Assembly: GCF_003640665.1 (NCBI RefSeq)
Contig: NZ_QQXL01000004.1
Location: 238,858-302,857 of the forward strand
Direction of reading: 5' to 3'
DNA from: Galactobacter caseinivorans
Lineage (GTDB): Bacteria > Actinomycetota > Actinomycetes > Actinomycetales > Micrococcaceae
DNA: 64,000 nt
Positions within the stretch are counted from its first letter, which is position 1. Each line of letters starts with the position of its first letter. Below the pieces are notes generated by a model. The model was not told the origin of the DNA, did no database searches, and saw only the letters and a program-made list of their open reading frames with translations. A program made the translations under genes and the position numbers. Of the stretch, positions 63,597-64,000 are shown in pieces.

Positions 63597-64000
63597 ATGG
63601 CTCACCGTCGCAGCAACCGCCTCGCCGCCTCACTCAGCGCGCTCGGCCTCACCCTGCTCCTGGCGCTCTCGGCATGCGGCTCGCCGGCCTCCCTCCGAGT
63701 GGAAGGCCCGGCCTCCACGCAAGCGGAGATTGTCCGCCCCGCCCAGTCGGAGCCCACCGAACGGTGGGAGACGCCGTTTGGGCCCAAGCAGATCGAGAAA
63801 GCCCTGCGCAAGGTCACGCTCTCCGAGCTGCCACAGGGCATCGGCGCTGGCACCGACACGGAGCAGGCCAGCCCCTCAGATTCAGCCTCCGCCACCGGCG
63901 CGCCCTCCACCGACCCCGCAGTCGCCCCCTCCGGCACCGGCGCCCCCTCCGGCACGGCCGGATCCGAGTCAAGCGATGCCAACTACTTCAGCTACGCCGA
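63597..64000 (+). CDS. Secreted lipoprotein, N-terminal part (runs off window)
   Basis: 134 complete codons visible. Signal peptide with lipobox LALSAC (lipidated Cys about residue 26), then a segment with ERWETPFGPKQIEKALRKVT and a Ser/Thr/Ala/Pro-rich linker (GAPSTDPAVAPSGTGAPSGT) leading out of the window. GAGAGGAG lies 7 bases before ATG 63597. The functional domain is not visible. Confidence 0.8.
   Translation, partial: MAHRRSNRLAASLSALGLTLLLALSACGSPASLRVEGPASTQAEIVRPAQSEPTERWETPFGPKQIEKALRKVTLSELPQGIGAGTDTEQASPSDSASATGAPSTDPAVAPSGTGAPSGTAGSESSDANYFSYA

Overview
The window is a high-GC Gram-positive chromosome segment, most likely from an actinobacterium of the order Micrococcales. The signs are strong G/C third-position bias, frequent GTG starts and 4-base stop/start overlaps, a DUF222/HNH protein, a LAxTG-anchored surface protein, NarL-type two-component genes, a DtxR/MntR-type regulator and several start codons with no Shine-Dalgarno sequence. 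The order is inferred from gene content only. I found no rRNA, tRNA, insertion sequence, prophage or CRISPR array.

Layout. 1-7480: an allantoin/glyoxylate catabolic cluster, with an NCS1 permease diverging from hyi-glxR-gcl-glxK-allB. 7855-24515: a mixed stretch with the DUF222/HNH protein, glutaminase divergent from a PLP decarboxylase, oxidoreductase, GNAT, peroxiredoxin, a cell-wall-anchored surface protein, an HTH protein, a CaiB-type CoA transferase and a heterodimeric ABC exporter. 24516-25181: the largest gene-free stretch, which looks like a folded RNA. 25182-35208: pentapeptide protein, membrane-anchored Mrr-like nuclease, CPBP protease, MFS carrier, two pairs of small paralogous membrane proteins, thiolase and acyl-CoA ligase. 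35205-43970: purine/cytosine permease with a SnoaL-like protein, enoyl-CoA hydratase, MATE pump, an ArsR-controlled MFS exporter with two matching operators, and two VanY-type peptidases.

43985-52845 is the most interesting part: a 5-oxoproline (pyroglutamate) locus. It has pxpA, a pxpB-pxpC fusion, a biotin carboxylase/carrier protein, then DUF2891, the DUF969/DUF979 membrane pair and a GntR/FCD regulator. A perfect 13-base palindrome stands in front of both transcription units, which suggests one regulon controlled by that GntR protein. PxpB/PxpC are homologous to the carboxyltransferase part of urea carboxylase, so with the neighbouring biotin carboxylase the operon encodes every part of a biotin-dependent carboxylase.

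52846-64000: an orphan coding remnant, an HtrA-type protease whose ribosome-binding site can be hidden in a hairpin, MntR + GNAT, an MFS carrier, a truncated Rossmann gene, a 51-residue Trp-rich membrane peptide, an ABC permease/ATPase pair divergent from a histidine kinase/response regulator, an Nramp manganese transporter with a perfect 18-base palindrome at its start codon, and the beginning of a lipoprotein. Across the window Phe is written TTT when the next base is G and TTC otherwise; the DUF222/HNH gene does not follow this.
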